A DNA stretch of 64,000 nucleotides, taken from assembly GCA_038849025.1 (NCBI GenBank), contig JAWCNE010000002.1:8326-72325 (forward strand), written 5' to 3'. Shown piece after piece: positions 26,396 to 35,183 of the stretch. Numbering within the stretch: position 1 is the first letter of the stretch; the number at the start of each line of letters is the position of its first letter. The position numbers and the translations under genes were made by a program. Origin of the DNA: WUQU01 sp038849025 (GTDB taxonomy: Archaea > Thermoproteota > Bathyarchaeia > Bathyarchaeales > Bathycorpusculaceae). The notes under the pieces are model-generated. The model did no database searches, had not been told where the DNA came from, and saw nothing but the letters and a program-made list of their open reading frames with translations.

Positions 26396-29017
26396 TCAGC
26401 CCCTCCACTTTTCAATCTCAACTAGACAGGAGTTTGGCGCCATTCCGCAAGCATTTTTGGATATAAACTTTGATGGCGTTAATAGGTTGAGGCAGCCTCC
26501 CCTATCCACGGATTTTGGATCGCCTGGTTCGCCTATTGGGTCATAGACGTTGCATGATTCCCAGCCGTGTACGACACCTGGGCAAACTCTTTCAGTAACC
26601 TTTGCAACGCACAGTACGGAGCCTCTATCATTATAAACTCGGACTATGTCTCCGTCTTTAACGCCTCGCGGCTCAGCATCCCTCGGATTTATCCTGATGA
26701 CCCAGTAATAATAGCCATCTTCTTTAAGGATTCGGTGTTCAGGAATCTCGTTTATCCATGTTCCTTTTCCATCATAGTGTGTGTGGTAAGAGAATCTTGG
26801 GTGAGGTGAAACAAGTTGTAAGGGGTATTTCTTTGCTTGTTCGCTTAGATGTCCTTCCCAGGATGGGATAAAACGTGGCATAGGAGGCCTCTCTTCATCG
26901 TTGGGGTCGAAGCGTGAAAGAGATTGAGAAACGAACTCTATTTTTCCAGTTGGTGTTGCTAAGCCTACTCGGTTCACTGGACTATCACGCGGAGCTGGCC
27001 CCCAATCAGGGGTGTCCCTAGGTCTGTTTTCGTAAAACCAACGTAAAGCGGGCGTAGGTTTGTATGGCTTTGGAAGGGGAACAACAAAGTAGCCTTTCTT
27101 CTTAAACTCTTCCCAAGATATGTACTTAGATACATCTGTTACGTCGAACATCCTTTTAACCCAATCTAATTCGGTCATTCCACCCTCGCTGAACTCATCG
27201 TAAAACCCGAGCCTCTTAGCCAGCTCAGCGAATATCATGTAGTCGCTTTTGGACTCGCCTAAGGGTTCTATGCACTTCATATGTAGAACTATTACTCGGT
27301 GGTTAGTTCCACAAGAGGAATGCGGGATATAACCAGAGCAGCTAGCCCACTCGCTTATGTCCCACCGTTCAAAGTTCGTGCAAGCTGGCAGTATGATGTC
27401 GGCGAACTTTGTATCAGGTTCTTTAACAAAGAGGGTTTGACTTACTACTAAGTCCAGTTTTGGACTTCGGTACATTTTAGCCCATCTATTCGTCTCTGTC
27501 ATTGTGCCGATGTATGCTCCACCAATTCTGTAAAGTATTTTTGCTTCGCTGTAACCCGTTGCAGGATATTTGTAAAGTCTCAGCTGATGCTCTATTGATT
27601 CGCCGCAGAACCCTCTACCTCTCCACTCGACCGGAGGATTAAGTATACACTCTGGGAGTAATAGCCTAGCTATGTGATGGTTATCGTGAATGGGACATGC
27701 TGTAGGCTTTTTAACCATTCCTCTGCCTATAAGTTCAAACATAGCTGCAGTTTTTTGCGGGTCTCCTGAAATTCCACCTTCAGCGTACCCTGGAAAGTAG
27801 AAGTTTGCGTTATATGGTGCTCCTTGAGTTGTTCCCCATATATTTACTCCAGGCTTACCTAAGCCTTGCATAGCGGCAAGCGCAACCATCATCCTAGTCC
27901 ACTCTGTCGCGTATGCAGATCTACAAGCCCCTCCCCATCCGCCGAGTCCTCCAGCAGCTAGCATAGTTCTTTTAGACGCCCACTCCCTTGCCAGCGCCCT
28001 TATTTCCCTAGCCGGGATACCTGTCAGCCTCTCAGCCCATTCAGGAGTTTTAGGCGTTTTGTCCTCTTCGCCTAGTACATACTTTTTAAATTCCTCAAAA
28101 CCATGCGTGTGTGTTGCCACATACTCTTGATCATATCTATTTTCAGTTATCCATACGTAAGCTATAGCTAAAGCCAACGCTGTATCTGTTCCAGGTTTAG
28201 GTGCAAACCACTTGTCCGCAAAAAGAACAGCAGTGGAATTGTAATGGGGATCTACGAAAACCATTTTTACTCCAAGATCTTTCAACCATTGTCTCCAGGG
28301 GGCCGACTCGTAACCTTGATATCCTATGGCACGGTTCGAGTCTGGATCTGCTGACCAGTATACTATCATTTCACAGTTTTTTAATGCGTCTTCAAGTAAA
28401 TCGTATTGCTCTGGGACGCCTAGTCTCCAAGCAAAGCCCCACATATGCATTGCGCCCCAGTGCCATCCTTCCCAGCTGTCAGGGTTGTGGTCGATATATG
28501 TGAAGCCTAAAAGGTTAAAGAATCTAAAGAACGCGCTGTGCCTGTATCCAATGTTTCCCCACTCATGGTGAGAAGACGCTGTTGCAGCTATGGCAGCGGG
28601 ACCATATTGCCTTTTCACGCGCTCTATCTCTTTAGTAATTATGCTGAAAGCTTCCTCCCAACTGATACGTTCGTACCCTGATTTGCCTCTATTCTCCGGA
28701 TGCCTATCGCCGTCCGGGTTAAAGTCAACCCTCTTAAGGGGGTGAAGGGCTCTTTCTGGCGAATAGACTCTAGATCTAGCAGCAATCACGTAGGGCGCAA
28801 GCAGCGTCTTTCTTGGAGGCGCGAAACGTCTTCCTCTGGCTTCAATAACCCATGATTCCGCATCGTCAGGCCCGAACTCGATGGGGGTTACCCTTACAAT
28901 CTTTCCATTTTTGACGTACACGAAAACAGGGCCGCCAACAGTACAATTAGTGAGTATGCTGGTACCATCTTCAAGTTTTCTTCCAAAACCAGTTTCAGGT
29001 TCGTGCAATTCTTCCAT
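26396..29017 (-). CDS. pyrogallol-phloroglucinol transhydroxylase-like large subunit (molybdopterin)
   Basis: An 873-residue DMSO-reductase-family protein. Pelobacter transhydroxylase alpha (about 875 residues) moves a hydroxyl between trihydroxybenzenes without net redox. As in that enzyme, no N-terminal Fe-S cysteine motif is present (only Cys-25). His-150 (ASSHHEWG), Asp-180 and Ser-181 (HNPDSWEGW) sit exactly six residues after the known His-144, Asp-174 and Mo-ligand Ser-175. Tyrosines in NANFYFPGYAEGG (about 404-416) could supply the fourth active-site residue, Tyr-404 in Pelobacter. The C-terminal cofactor domain is intact (VVHGWESCNVYDPIG). It is the first gene of a two-gene operon divergent from a RidA-like gene. 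Confidence 0.88.
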   Translation of the reverse strand: MEELHEPETGFGRKLEDGTSILTNCTVGGPVFVYVKNGKIVRVTPIEFGPDDAESWVIEARGRRFAPPRKTLLAPYVIAARSRVYSPERALHPLKRVDFNPDGDRHPENRGKSGYERISWEEAFSIITKEIERVKRQYGPAAIAATASSHHEWGNIGYRHSAFFRFFNLLGFTYIDHNPDSWEGWHWGAMHMWGFAWRLGVPEQYDLLEDALKNCEMIVYWSADPDSNRAIGYQGYESAPWRQWLKDLGVKMVFVDPHYNSTAVLFADKWFAPKPGTDTALALAIAYVWITENRYDQEYVATHTHGFEEFKKYVLGEEDKTPKTPEWAERLTGIPAREIRALAREWASKRTMLAAGGLGGWGGACRSAYATEWTRMMVALAAMQGLGKPGVNIWGTTQGAPYNANFYFPGYAEGGISGDPQKTAAMFELIGRGMVKKPTACPIHDNHHIARLLLPECILNPPVEWRGRGFCGESIEHQLRLYKYPATGYSEAKILYRIGGAYIGTMTETNRWAKMYRSPKLDLVVSQTLFVKEPDTKFADIILPACTNFERWDISEWASCSGYIPHSSCGTNHRVIVLHMKCIEPLGESKSDYMIFAELAKRLGFYDEFSEGGMTELDWVKRMFDVTDVSKYISWEEFKKKGYFVVPLPKPYKPTPALRWFYENRPRDTPDWGPAPRDSPVNRVGLATPTGKIEFVSQSLSRFDPNDEERPPMPRFIPSWEGHLSEQAKKYPLQLVSPHPRFSYHTHYDGKGTWINEIPEHRILKEDGYYYWVIRINPRDAEPRGVKDGDIVRVYNDRGSVLCVAKVTERVCPGVVHGWESCNVYDPIGEPGDPKSVDRGGCLNLLTPSKFISKNACGMAPNSCLVEIEKWRG

Positions 29018-29134
29018 CCCTCTTTTTACTCGTTGAAGTAATCTAACAATAAAAACAGATATAAATAATTTTTCAGCAATAAATTTTTCATTCGCATATT
29101 TATTATTTTTGAGCTTATCTTAAAACCTTAAAAC

Positions 29135-29142
29135 TTATAAAG
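29135..29142 (+). promoter_or_regulatory. TATA-like box for the RidA-like gene
   Basis: TTATAAAG lies about 38 bases before the ATG at 29176. With the usual archaeal spacing, transcription would start near 29165, leaving a leader of about 10 bases that just includes the AAAGGAGG ribosome-binding site (29162-29169). The same 160-bp gap must also hold the leftward promoter of the transhydroxylase operon. Confidence 0.45.
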
Positions 29143-29175
29143 ATTTTACACTTACCTCCCTAAAGGAGGCTTGTA

Positions 29176-29643
29176 ATGGGAGACGATGCTGTTAAGAAGT
29201 TTAAGGTTAGAGATGAAGTGAAGTATTACCCAGAGTATTGGGCTGGCAAGAAGTTGGCTTATCCTCATGTGCCCCCGCAACATCCTAAATTTGCCAGGTC
29301 AGTTGTCGTGGGTAACCTAATTTTTATTTCTGGCTGCCAAGGTCAGAACGATGAAAGTTTGGAGATACCTCTTACTTTCGAAGAACAAATGGTTAATGCG
29401 CTCGACAAGGTAAAGAAAGCGGTGGAGGAAGCTGGCAGTTCCATGAATAACATCATTAAGACTCTCATATTTCTCAAGAATTTAGAGGATTACCCTCGTA
29501 TGCGAAAAACAGAGCTAGAGTACTACCAGAAATACGCCCCTTCACTGGTTGAAAATCCGCCAGCAAGCACTGTAGCGATTGTTGCAAGTTTAGCAAGGCC
29601 CGAATTTCTGGTAGAAATAGACGCAATTGGCTACATACCGTGA
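29176..29643 (+). CDS. RidA/YjgF-family protein
   Basis: A 155-residue protein with an N-terminal extension of about 35 residues before the RidA core (KFARSVVVGNLIFISGC, then DNALDKVKKAVEEAG-like helix, then LVEIDAIGYIP). The Arg that RidA uses to hold the imino acid carboxylate (normally RSxV) is replaced: the segment reads PPASTVAIV. So it is probably not a canonical enamine/imine deaminase. Some RidA relatives act on ring-cleavage products in aromatic and pyrimidine catabolism; given the neighbours, such a role is possible. A strong ribosome-binding site AAAGGAGG precedes ATG. Confidence 0.82.
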   Translation: MGDDAVKKFKVRDEVKYYPEYWAGKKLAYPHVPPQHPKFARSVVVGNLIFISGCQGQNDESLEIPLTFEEQMVNALDKVKKAVEEAGSSMNNIIKTLIFLKNLEDYPRMRKTELEYYQKYAPSLVENPPASTVAIVASLARPEFLVEIDAIGYIP

Positions 29644-29691
29644 GCTGAAAAGCAAATGAACTTTTAAATAAAAAAGGGAAAAGATGGAACT

Positions 29692-30954
29692 TTAAGGTGG
29701 CATGGGATACCAGAATTCAGAGTTGGCCATCTCTCGAGGCCATACTGTCTTAAATTCTCCGTTCTGCCATTGCATCATAAAGGCTGGCAATATGCATTGA
29801 TGATAATAGGGATTGTCAGGGTCTAACTCGAATTTAATGCGCCCATTAACCGTCATTAAATCCGTATCTTTTATTGCCTCATGAATTTTTGCAGGATCGC
29901 GAGAGGCTGCCCTTTTAATGGCATCCATCAGAACCTGCGCGGCTGCAGCAGCATCGCCTATGTGTTGACTCCACATTTCGTTATACTTTTCCATGTACGC
30001 ATCGGCCAAATCTTGTGCTCCCGGATATAGCCACGGAGCCCAGAAACCCAAGTGACATGTCCCGTTACTTATTTTCTCTCCCACAGCCGCGATAAAGTCA
30101 TATGGTTCAAAAGCTTTTGAGATTGCCATAAATTTAGGCCTCCATCCCAAAGAGTAAGCTTGTTTAATCATTGCCCAGCCCTCGGGGGGTATCATTAAGC
30201 CCATAACGATATCTGCTCCTGTAGCTTGTGCCTTACGTATCATATCCGTAAAATCAGTAGTACCGCTAGGAATAGCCACTTCATACACTACCTGATATCC
30301 ATAGTCGGCAGCAAACTTCTTGTATAGATTACCGAAGGCTACTCCTTCCGGCGAATCTTCTAAGAATAGAACTAACTTTTTGTTGTTTGTCCCCGCCGGC
30401 ACGCTTTCTAAGGCTTGAAAATAGCGGGCCACTATACTTACTTCGGGGTCTGCCAATGAAAAGAAGATGTTCCAAGTGTATTCGCGCTCCGGCAACATTT
30501 CTTGAACAACTTCTAACGGTAATGAAGCAGTTATGATAGGCACATGATATCTCTCGGCAACTTGACAGCCAGGTATTCCTACCGGAGGAGTCCCGGAACT
30601 GAGCAGAGCAACGACTTTATCTTCAAGTATTAACCGTTCAGTATTTTTAGCACATTTGTCCGGGCTACTCTCGTCATCGTACAAAATTAGTTTTACAGGC
30701 AATTTTCTGCCCACGTCTTCTATGTAAATTCCGCCTTCTTCCTTATTGATTTTGTCCACAATGTACTGGTAGCCAAAGCTGAGGTATTTACCCCAAGTAG
30801 CCAAATCCCCGCTCATAGGAACAGAAGCACCGATTTTAATTTCTTCTTGTGGAGGCGCCATGTAAATGTAAGCCACAACACCGGCTATCACAACAACTAT
30901 GATTATTATTGCCAAAATTGCTGCTTGCATTTTTGTTATTGCTTTTTTATTCAT
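29692..30954 (-). CDS. livK: Liv-type ABC transporter substrate-binding protein
   Basis: A 420-residue extracellular binding protein with an N-terminal membrane anchor (AAILAIIIIVVVIAGVVAYIY, about residues 11-31) and a periplasmic-binding type I fold (IGASVPMSGDLATWGK, then LLSSGTPPVG). Members bind branched amino acids, amides, urea or aromatic acids. It is divergent from the two ATPase genes; the two permeases lie beyond them. Together they make a full Liv-type importer. Because it sits between the transhydroxylase and cofactor genes, an aromatic substrate is plausible but not shown. Confidence 0.88.
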   Translation of the reverse strand: MNKKAITKMQAAILAIIIIVVVIAGVVAYIYMAPPQEEIKIGASVPMSGDLATWGKYLSFGYQYIVDKINKEEGGIYIEDVGRKLPVKLILYDDESSPDKCAKNTERLILEDKVVALLSSGTPPVGIPGCQVAERYHVPIITASLPLEVVQEMLPEREYTWNIFFSLADPEVSIVARYFQALESVPAGTNNKKLVLFLEDSPEGVAFGNLYKKFAADYGYQVVYEVAIPSGTTDFTDMIRKAQATGADIVMGLMIPPEGWAMIKQAYSLGWRPKFMAISKAFEPYDFIAAVGEKISNGTCHLGFWAPWLYPGAQDLADAYMEKYNEMWSQHIGDAAAAAQVLMDAIKRAASRDPAKIHEAIKDTDLMTVNGRIKFELDPDNPYYHQCILPAFMMQWQNGEFKTVWPREMANSEFWYPMPP

Positions 30955-31029
30955 GTTAACCGCCGGTTATGTGTTTTAATGTAACCCGTAAAAAAAGATT
31001 TCGGTAATAACTTTGTGGGGTAGAAAAAA

Positions 31030-31039
31030 TATTTAAAGT
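31030..31039 (+). promoter_or_regulatory. TATA-like box for livG
   Basis: ATATTTAAAG is centred about 27 bases before the ATG at 31061. With normal archaeal spacing this predicts a leaderless mRNA starting at or next to the ATG, which fits the absence of a ribosome-binding site there. A second AT-rich box (TTTTTATAAA) is too close to the start to serve the same gene. Confidence 0.45.
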
Positions 31040-31060
31040 TGAAATTTTTATAAAAAGCAC

Positions 31061-31780
31061 ATGCAAACAATATTGGAATGCAAAAATCTAACTAAAAAGT
31101 TTGTTGGTTTGGTCGCCCTTGAAAATTTTAATTGCCAAATTAGAGAAAACGAGATTGTGGGGTTAGTGGGTCCTAACGGGTCTGGAAAATCAACATTTTT
31201 AAATTTAATAGTTGGATTTTATCCGCCGTCCAGCGGCGTCATATTTTTCAAAGGAAAAAGAATAACGGGATTGGCACCAAATAAAACAGCGCAATTAGGG
31301 ATTGCCAAAACAAACCAGATTCCTAAACCTTTCTTTAACTTGACAGTTTTGGAAAACACCATGATGGGAGGCATTTTCGGAGGTAAAATGCGGGAAGAAG
31401 AATCTGAGAAAAACGCTACTGAACTATTGGAGTTTGTGGGCTTATCAGATGTTAAAAATGAGTTTCCAGGAAAATTAACCGGAGTTCAGTTAAAACTGCT
31501 TGAATTGGCAAGAGCCTTGAATATTAAACCAAAATTGTTGCTTTTAGATGAAATAGCAGCTGGTGTAAGTGAATTGGAAATTAAGCAGATCCAATCCCTC
31601 ATAGAACGTATAAACAAAGAGTGGAAAATAACCATAGTTTGGGTTGAACACATAATAGAGGCTGTTAGCGAAACATGTGATAGGCTTATTTGTTTAAATG
31701 AGGGGAGAAAAATAGCGGAAGGGGAAGCGTGCAACGTATTGAAATGTGACGAAGTGGTGAAAGCATACATAGGTGACTAA
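31061..31780 (+). CDS. livG: Liv-type ABC transporter ATPase (LivG)
   Basis: A 239-residue ABC ATPase. Walker A is GPNGSGKST, Walker B is LLLLDEIAAG, and the H-loop is WVEHIIEAV. The signature motif is degenerate, LTGVQLK in place of LSGGQ; LivG proteins often vary here. It couples ATP hydrolysis to import through the LivH/LivM channel. Its stop codon is one base from the ATG of livF, so the two are translated together. The gene faces toward the permease genes, which come from the other strand. Confidence 0.88.
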   Translation: MQTILECKNLTKKFVGLVALENFNCQIRENEIVGLVGPNGSGKSTFLNLIVGFYPPSSGVIFFKGKRITGLAPNKTAQLGIAKTNQIPKPFFNLTVLENTMMGGIFGGKMREEESEKNATELLEFVGLSDVKNEFPGKLTGVQLKLLELARALNIKPKLLLLDEIAAGVSELEIKQIQSLIERINKEWKITIVWVEHIIEAVSETCDRLICLNEGRKIAEGEACNVLKCDEVVKAYIGD

Positions 31781-31781
31781 A

Positions 31782-32483
31782 ATGCTAACCGTTAATAACA
31801 TAGATGTTTTTTACGGACCACTTCACGTTTTATATGATGTAAGTTTAGAAGTTAATAAGGGTGAGATCGTTTTTCTCGGGGGACAGAATTCTGCCGGCAA
31901 AACAACAACTATTAAAACTATAGCGGGTTTGCTTCACCCCAAAAACGGCAGCATCAAATATCAAGGCAAAAATATTGAAAAATTAGAAGCTCATGAAATT
32001 GCAAAAATGGGAATTGTTTGTCTTTTAGAGGGAAAAAGAGTCTTTCCTTATTTGTCAGTTTTAGAAAATTTATGGGTAGCTGCATCCACCCCGGAAGCTA
32101 AAGAAAAATTCGAAGAGACCCTTGAAGAGGTTTACAGGCTTTTCCCGATTCTAAAAGAGAGAAAGAAGCAAATGGCAGGCACATTAAGTGGCGGCGAACA
32201 ACAAATGTTATCCATTGCACGTGCTTTAATTTTAAGACCTAAACTTTGTATCTTTGACGAAATTTCTTTAGGGTTAAGTCCTATAGTCACAACTCAAATA
32301 TATAAAGTGATAAAAGAGTTAAAGTCTAAAGGCATTACAGTTATGATAGTAGATCAAAACTTACGCAGAGCTATACAGATATGTGACAGATTGTATATAA
32401 TGAGAAAAGGGAGGATTGTTTGGAAAGGAAACCGCGACCAAGTTGATGATGAGGAAATTAGAAAAGCTTACTTTGGACAATGA
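31782..32483 (+). CDS. livF: Liv-type ABC transporter ATPase (LivF)
   Basis: A 233-residue ABC ATPase, the partner of LivG. Walker A is GQNSAGKTT, the signature is LSGGEQQ, and Walker B is KLCIFDEISLG. The C-terminal phrase VDQNLRRAIQICDRLYIM is typical of LivF. ATG at 31782 is chosen; a GTG at 31773 overlapping livG is possible. It converges with livM, with only about 10 bases between the two stops. Confidence 0.88.
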   Translation: MLTVNNIDVFYGPLHVLYDVSLEVNKGEIVFLGGQNSAGKTTTIKTIAGLLHPKNGSIKYQGKNIEKLEAHEIAKMGIVCLLEGKRVFPYLSVLENLWVAASTPEAKEKFEETLEEVYRLFPILKERKKQMAGTLSGGEQQMLSIARALILRPKLCIFDEISLGLSPIVTTQIYKVIKELKSKGITVMIVDQNLRRAIQICDRLYIMRKGRIVWKGNRDQVDDEEIRKAYFGQ

Positions 32484-32493
32484 GTTGGTCATA

Positions 32494-33441
32494 TTATGGA
32501 ATTTTCATATTAAATTTCCTTTGTAGTCTCCCAATCAAGCCGTCAGGAAAGAAAAGTATAATCACTAGCAATATAGCGCCTAGGATGACAAGGTGAAGTG
32601 TGTAGTAAGCTGCAAGGAAATGTGATAGCACCACCATAATTGCAGCGCCAACAAATGGTCCTAGAAAGGTACCCCTTCCGCCAATCAGAGTAATTGTTAA
32701 CGCTTCTATGGATAGCGCTAAGCTGAAAATAGAATAGGGCTCTATATGAAGAGTGTAAAGCGCCAATAAGCCTCCCATAACTGAAGCAAAGAATGCGTGG
32801 AAAATGAATGCGTAAACTTTGTATCGATAAGTATTGATACCGACCAATTCGCTTTCATCTTCATCGCTTCGAATACATTTTAAAGCCCATCCCATTCTTG
32901 ACGTTACAATTTTCCACATTACAAGACATGCTGTGACCCCGAAAATCAACGATAAATAGTAAAGATACATGGATGAGTAATAGGGTGGTGGGGATGTTAT
33001 ATGTAAACCCCAACTTCCACCTAGGTATGGAAGTCTTATTACTATCAGTTTTAAGATTTCGACGAGAGCTAGTGTGCCTATTGTAAAGTACACGCCTCGT
33101 AATCTGAATAAAGGCTTAGAAAGCAGAAAGGCCAAAAAAGCAGCTATAAGGCCACCGGCAATTAAACCAAATTCTACAGGTACCCCGCTAAAATAAAGCA
33201 AAAAAGTAGTGTAAGCTCCTAAGCCGGCGAACGCTCCTTGCCCTAAACTGATCAAGTTGCAATAGCCTCCGGCTAAATTCCAGCTCTGCGCCAAAGTTAA
33301 GTAAACAAAAAAATAGAAGGCTAAAACAACCATGTAAAGAGTAGCTATTCTAGGAAGCAAAATTAAAAGGACACCGACTACTAGGATTATTGAGAGTTTT
33401 GATGTTTTGGATCCTAATATTTTTGCATAGTTAGAGCACAT
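32494..33441 (-). CDS. livM: Liv-type ABC transporter permease (LivM)
   Basis: A 315-residue membrane protein with about eight to nine hydrophobic segments. The LivM signature is present: SLGQGAFAGLGAY near the N-terminus and LVGINTYRYKVYAF in the cytoplasmic coupling region, followed by GGRGTFLGPFVGA. It forms the channel with LivH. ATG at 33441 is preferred over TTG at 33450; either way it overlaps the 3' end of livH, so the two permeases are one transcriptional unit. Confidence 0.87.
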   Translation of the reverse strand: MCSNYAKILGSKTSKLSIILVVGVLLILLPRIATLYMVVLAFYFFVYLTLAQSWNLAGGYCNLISLGQGAFAGLGAYTTFLLYFSGVPVEFGLIAGGLIAAFLAFLLSKPLFRLRGVYFTIGTLALVEILKLIVIRLPYLGGSWGLHITSPPPYYSSMYLYYLSLIFGVTACLVMWKIVTSRMGWALKCIRSDEDESELVGINTYRYKVYAFIFHAFFASVMGGLLALYTLHIEPYSIFSLALSIEALTITLIGGRGTFLGPFVGAAIMVVLSHFLAAYYTLHLVILGAILLVIILFFPDGLIGRLQRKFNMKIP

Positions 33442-34291
33442 ATCGCCCAAATAGCCCCTTTGGTCTAATTAAGAGCACAATCAAGAAAATTATGTAACTT
33501 ATGAGCAGCTGGACCCCAGAGCCGAAAAAATATGCGCCTAAAGACCCAGCAATTCCTATTACTAATCCTCCCGCGAGACAACCAAAAATACTGCCCAATC
33601 CGCCCAACACTACAACAGCTAACGCGATTAAGAGGTAAGTCACTCCACTTGCAGGATTAAAGGTAAACATTACTGCCACCATTACCCCAGCTAACCCGCA
33701 GCATAAAAATGCAAGACCAAACGCTATTCGGCCCATAAAGTAAGAATTTATTCCGCATGCACGCGCAAGATCAGAATCTTGGGGAATAGCACGTATCGCC
33801 ATTCCAGTTCTAGTTTTAGTTAGGAAAATATGTAACACAAATATCGCTGCAAATCCGGCAATTCCACCAATTAAATATATAGGAGGAATAGCGACTCCAA
33901 AAAGCATAATCGGTGATGCTGCATACTCGAGGGTTATTGACCTTTGAGTTGGTAACCAGAACAAAAGCCCAAGATTTTGCAAGATCGTCGATATTGCAAT
34001 GAATAAAAGCAATATCCCCTCCGAGCTACTTTTGCTTGAATATTTTAATAATCCTTTGTAGAAAACAAAACCTACTGAGAAGTAGACTGGTAATATAATA
34101 AGTAATGATAAGAAAGGGTCTAAACTAAATGATTTGAAGAGGAAATAACAGAAATATGAAGCAAATATCATAACCTCTCCATGAGCAAGATTCAACATTT
34201 TCGTAAAACCAAGCGACACCGAGAACCCACTGGCTACCAAAGCATAGATGCATCCAAAAATTATTCCACTAATTAAAGCATCTATGAACAT
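33431..34291 (-). CDS. livH: Liv-type ABC transporter permease (LivH)
   Basis: A 286-residue membrane protein with about seven to eight hydrophobic segments. LivH signatures are GCIYALVASGFSVSLGFTK and NLAHGEVMIFASY at the N-terminus, the coupling helix DLARACGINSYFMG, and VVLGGLGSIFGCLAGG near the end. It is the upstream gene of a livH-livM pair, transcribed leftward and divergent from the ModE-like regulator. Confidence 0.87.
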   Translation of the reverse strand: MFIDALISGIIFGCIYALVASGFSVSLGFTKMLNLAHGEVMIFASYFCYFLFKSFSLDPFLSLLIILPVYFSVGFVFYKGLLKYSSKSSSEGILLLFIAISTILQNLGLLFWLPTQRSITLEYAASPIMLFGVAIPPIYLIGGIAGFAAIFVLHIFLTKTRTGMAIRAIPQDSDLARACGINSYFMGRIAFGLAFLCCGLAGVMVAVMFTFNPASGVTYLLIALAVVVLGGLGSIFGCLAGGLVIGIAGSLGAYFFGSGVQLLISYIIFLIVLLIRPKGLFGRYVL

Positions 34292-34475
34292 ATTGAACCA
34301 TCTCTTGAGTTTAGGTTAACTTTTTTAGGTTGCGACTTTTTAAACGTTGCTGTTCACCCCAGAATTTCTTTGGTACAGCTAACACTTTCATTCCTTAATA
34401 GAAAACTGCCTTTTCCACTTTAAACCATTTTAATATAGCTAACCAATTAAATACAAAGCAGCACAAAATATATGC

Positions 34476-34832
34476 GTGGATAAAATGCCTGTTACTTTAT
34501 ATCCAAAAGTCAAAATATGGTTTGTTAATGAGAACAATGAAGCAATTTTAGGTGAGGGTCTTGTGAGTCTTTTGAGGGCTATTGAAAAGTATGGTTCTAT
34601 TCTTGTTGCCTCTAAAAATTTAGGAATGTCTTACAGGTATGCCCTTCACAGAATTTCGCTTGCAGAAAAACGTTTAGGGTTTAAGCTGGTTAAGAGACAT
34701 CGCGGTGGAATTGCCGGAGGATCTTCAGAATTAACAATGGAAGGAAAAAGGCTTATTGTAATGTATGTAAAAATTGCGGAAAAAGTGGAAAAATTCCTTA
34801 AAACCCACAAATATGAGACCCAGGATATATAA
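34476..34832 (+). CDS. ModE-like winged-helix regulator
   Basis: A 118-residue protein with only the N-terminal DNA-binding domain of ModE (LLRAIEKYGSILVASKNLG, then SYRYALHRISLAEKRLGF). The molybdate-binding MOP domains of full ModE are missing, as is common in archaea. In other organisms ModE proteins control molybdate uptake and molybdoenzymes. It sits between a Liv importer and a molybdenum cofactor supply block. The start is GTG at 34476. The target sites are not identified. Confidence 0.85.
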   Translation: MDKMPVTLYPKVKIWFVNENNEAILGEGLVSLLRAIEKYGSILVASKNLGMSYRYALHRISLAEKRLGFKLVKRHRGGIAGGSSELTMEGKRLIVMYVKIAEKVEKFLKTHKYETQDI

Positions 34833-35183
34833 CGCGATAAATTGTTCAATTTCTATCTTTTAAACTTTGTAGCAGTTTTATAACCCTATGCTTACTGATT
34901 TTGAAATTGTAGCGCATTCCCCTTTTAGGGAATTATTTGAAAATTTCAGTTATCCATTATTTTTGATGCTGCCCATTTTGTGATGGCAAGCCTAACCAAC
35001 GGATCCGAAAATGCTTGGAGTAAGGCTTGCAAGGGTTATCTCTCTAACACTTTTAGAAAGTTCCGCAACGCGGGCATTGTATATCCCGTCGACAAGGTTG
35101 GCCTTTAAAGATATAAAGCTTTTATATCGATGTTACAAATTTATAATATCGCCGCCGAAGTAGCACTGCAAGGTGTAAAAGAT
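34833..35183. other. gap upstream of fmdE, with a short ORF/hairpin
   Basis: On the + strand an ATG at 34983 opens 41 codons to a stop at 35106-35108 (start MASLTNGSENAW), with protein-like composition; the frame is open about ten codons further upstream. I cannot place it and it may be a gene remnant. The same DNA can form a hairpin: GCAAGCCT with AGGCTTGC (8 bp), and CCAA with TTGG inside. Near 35111-35128 there are TATA-like boxes that could start the fmdE mRNA. Confidence 0.4.
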
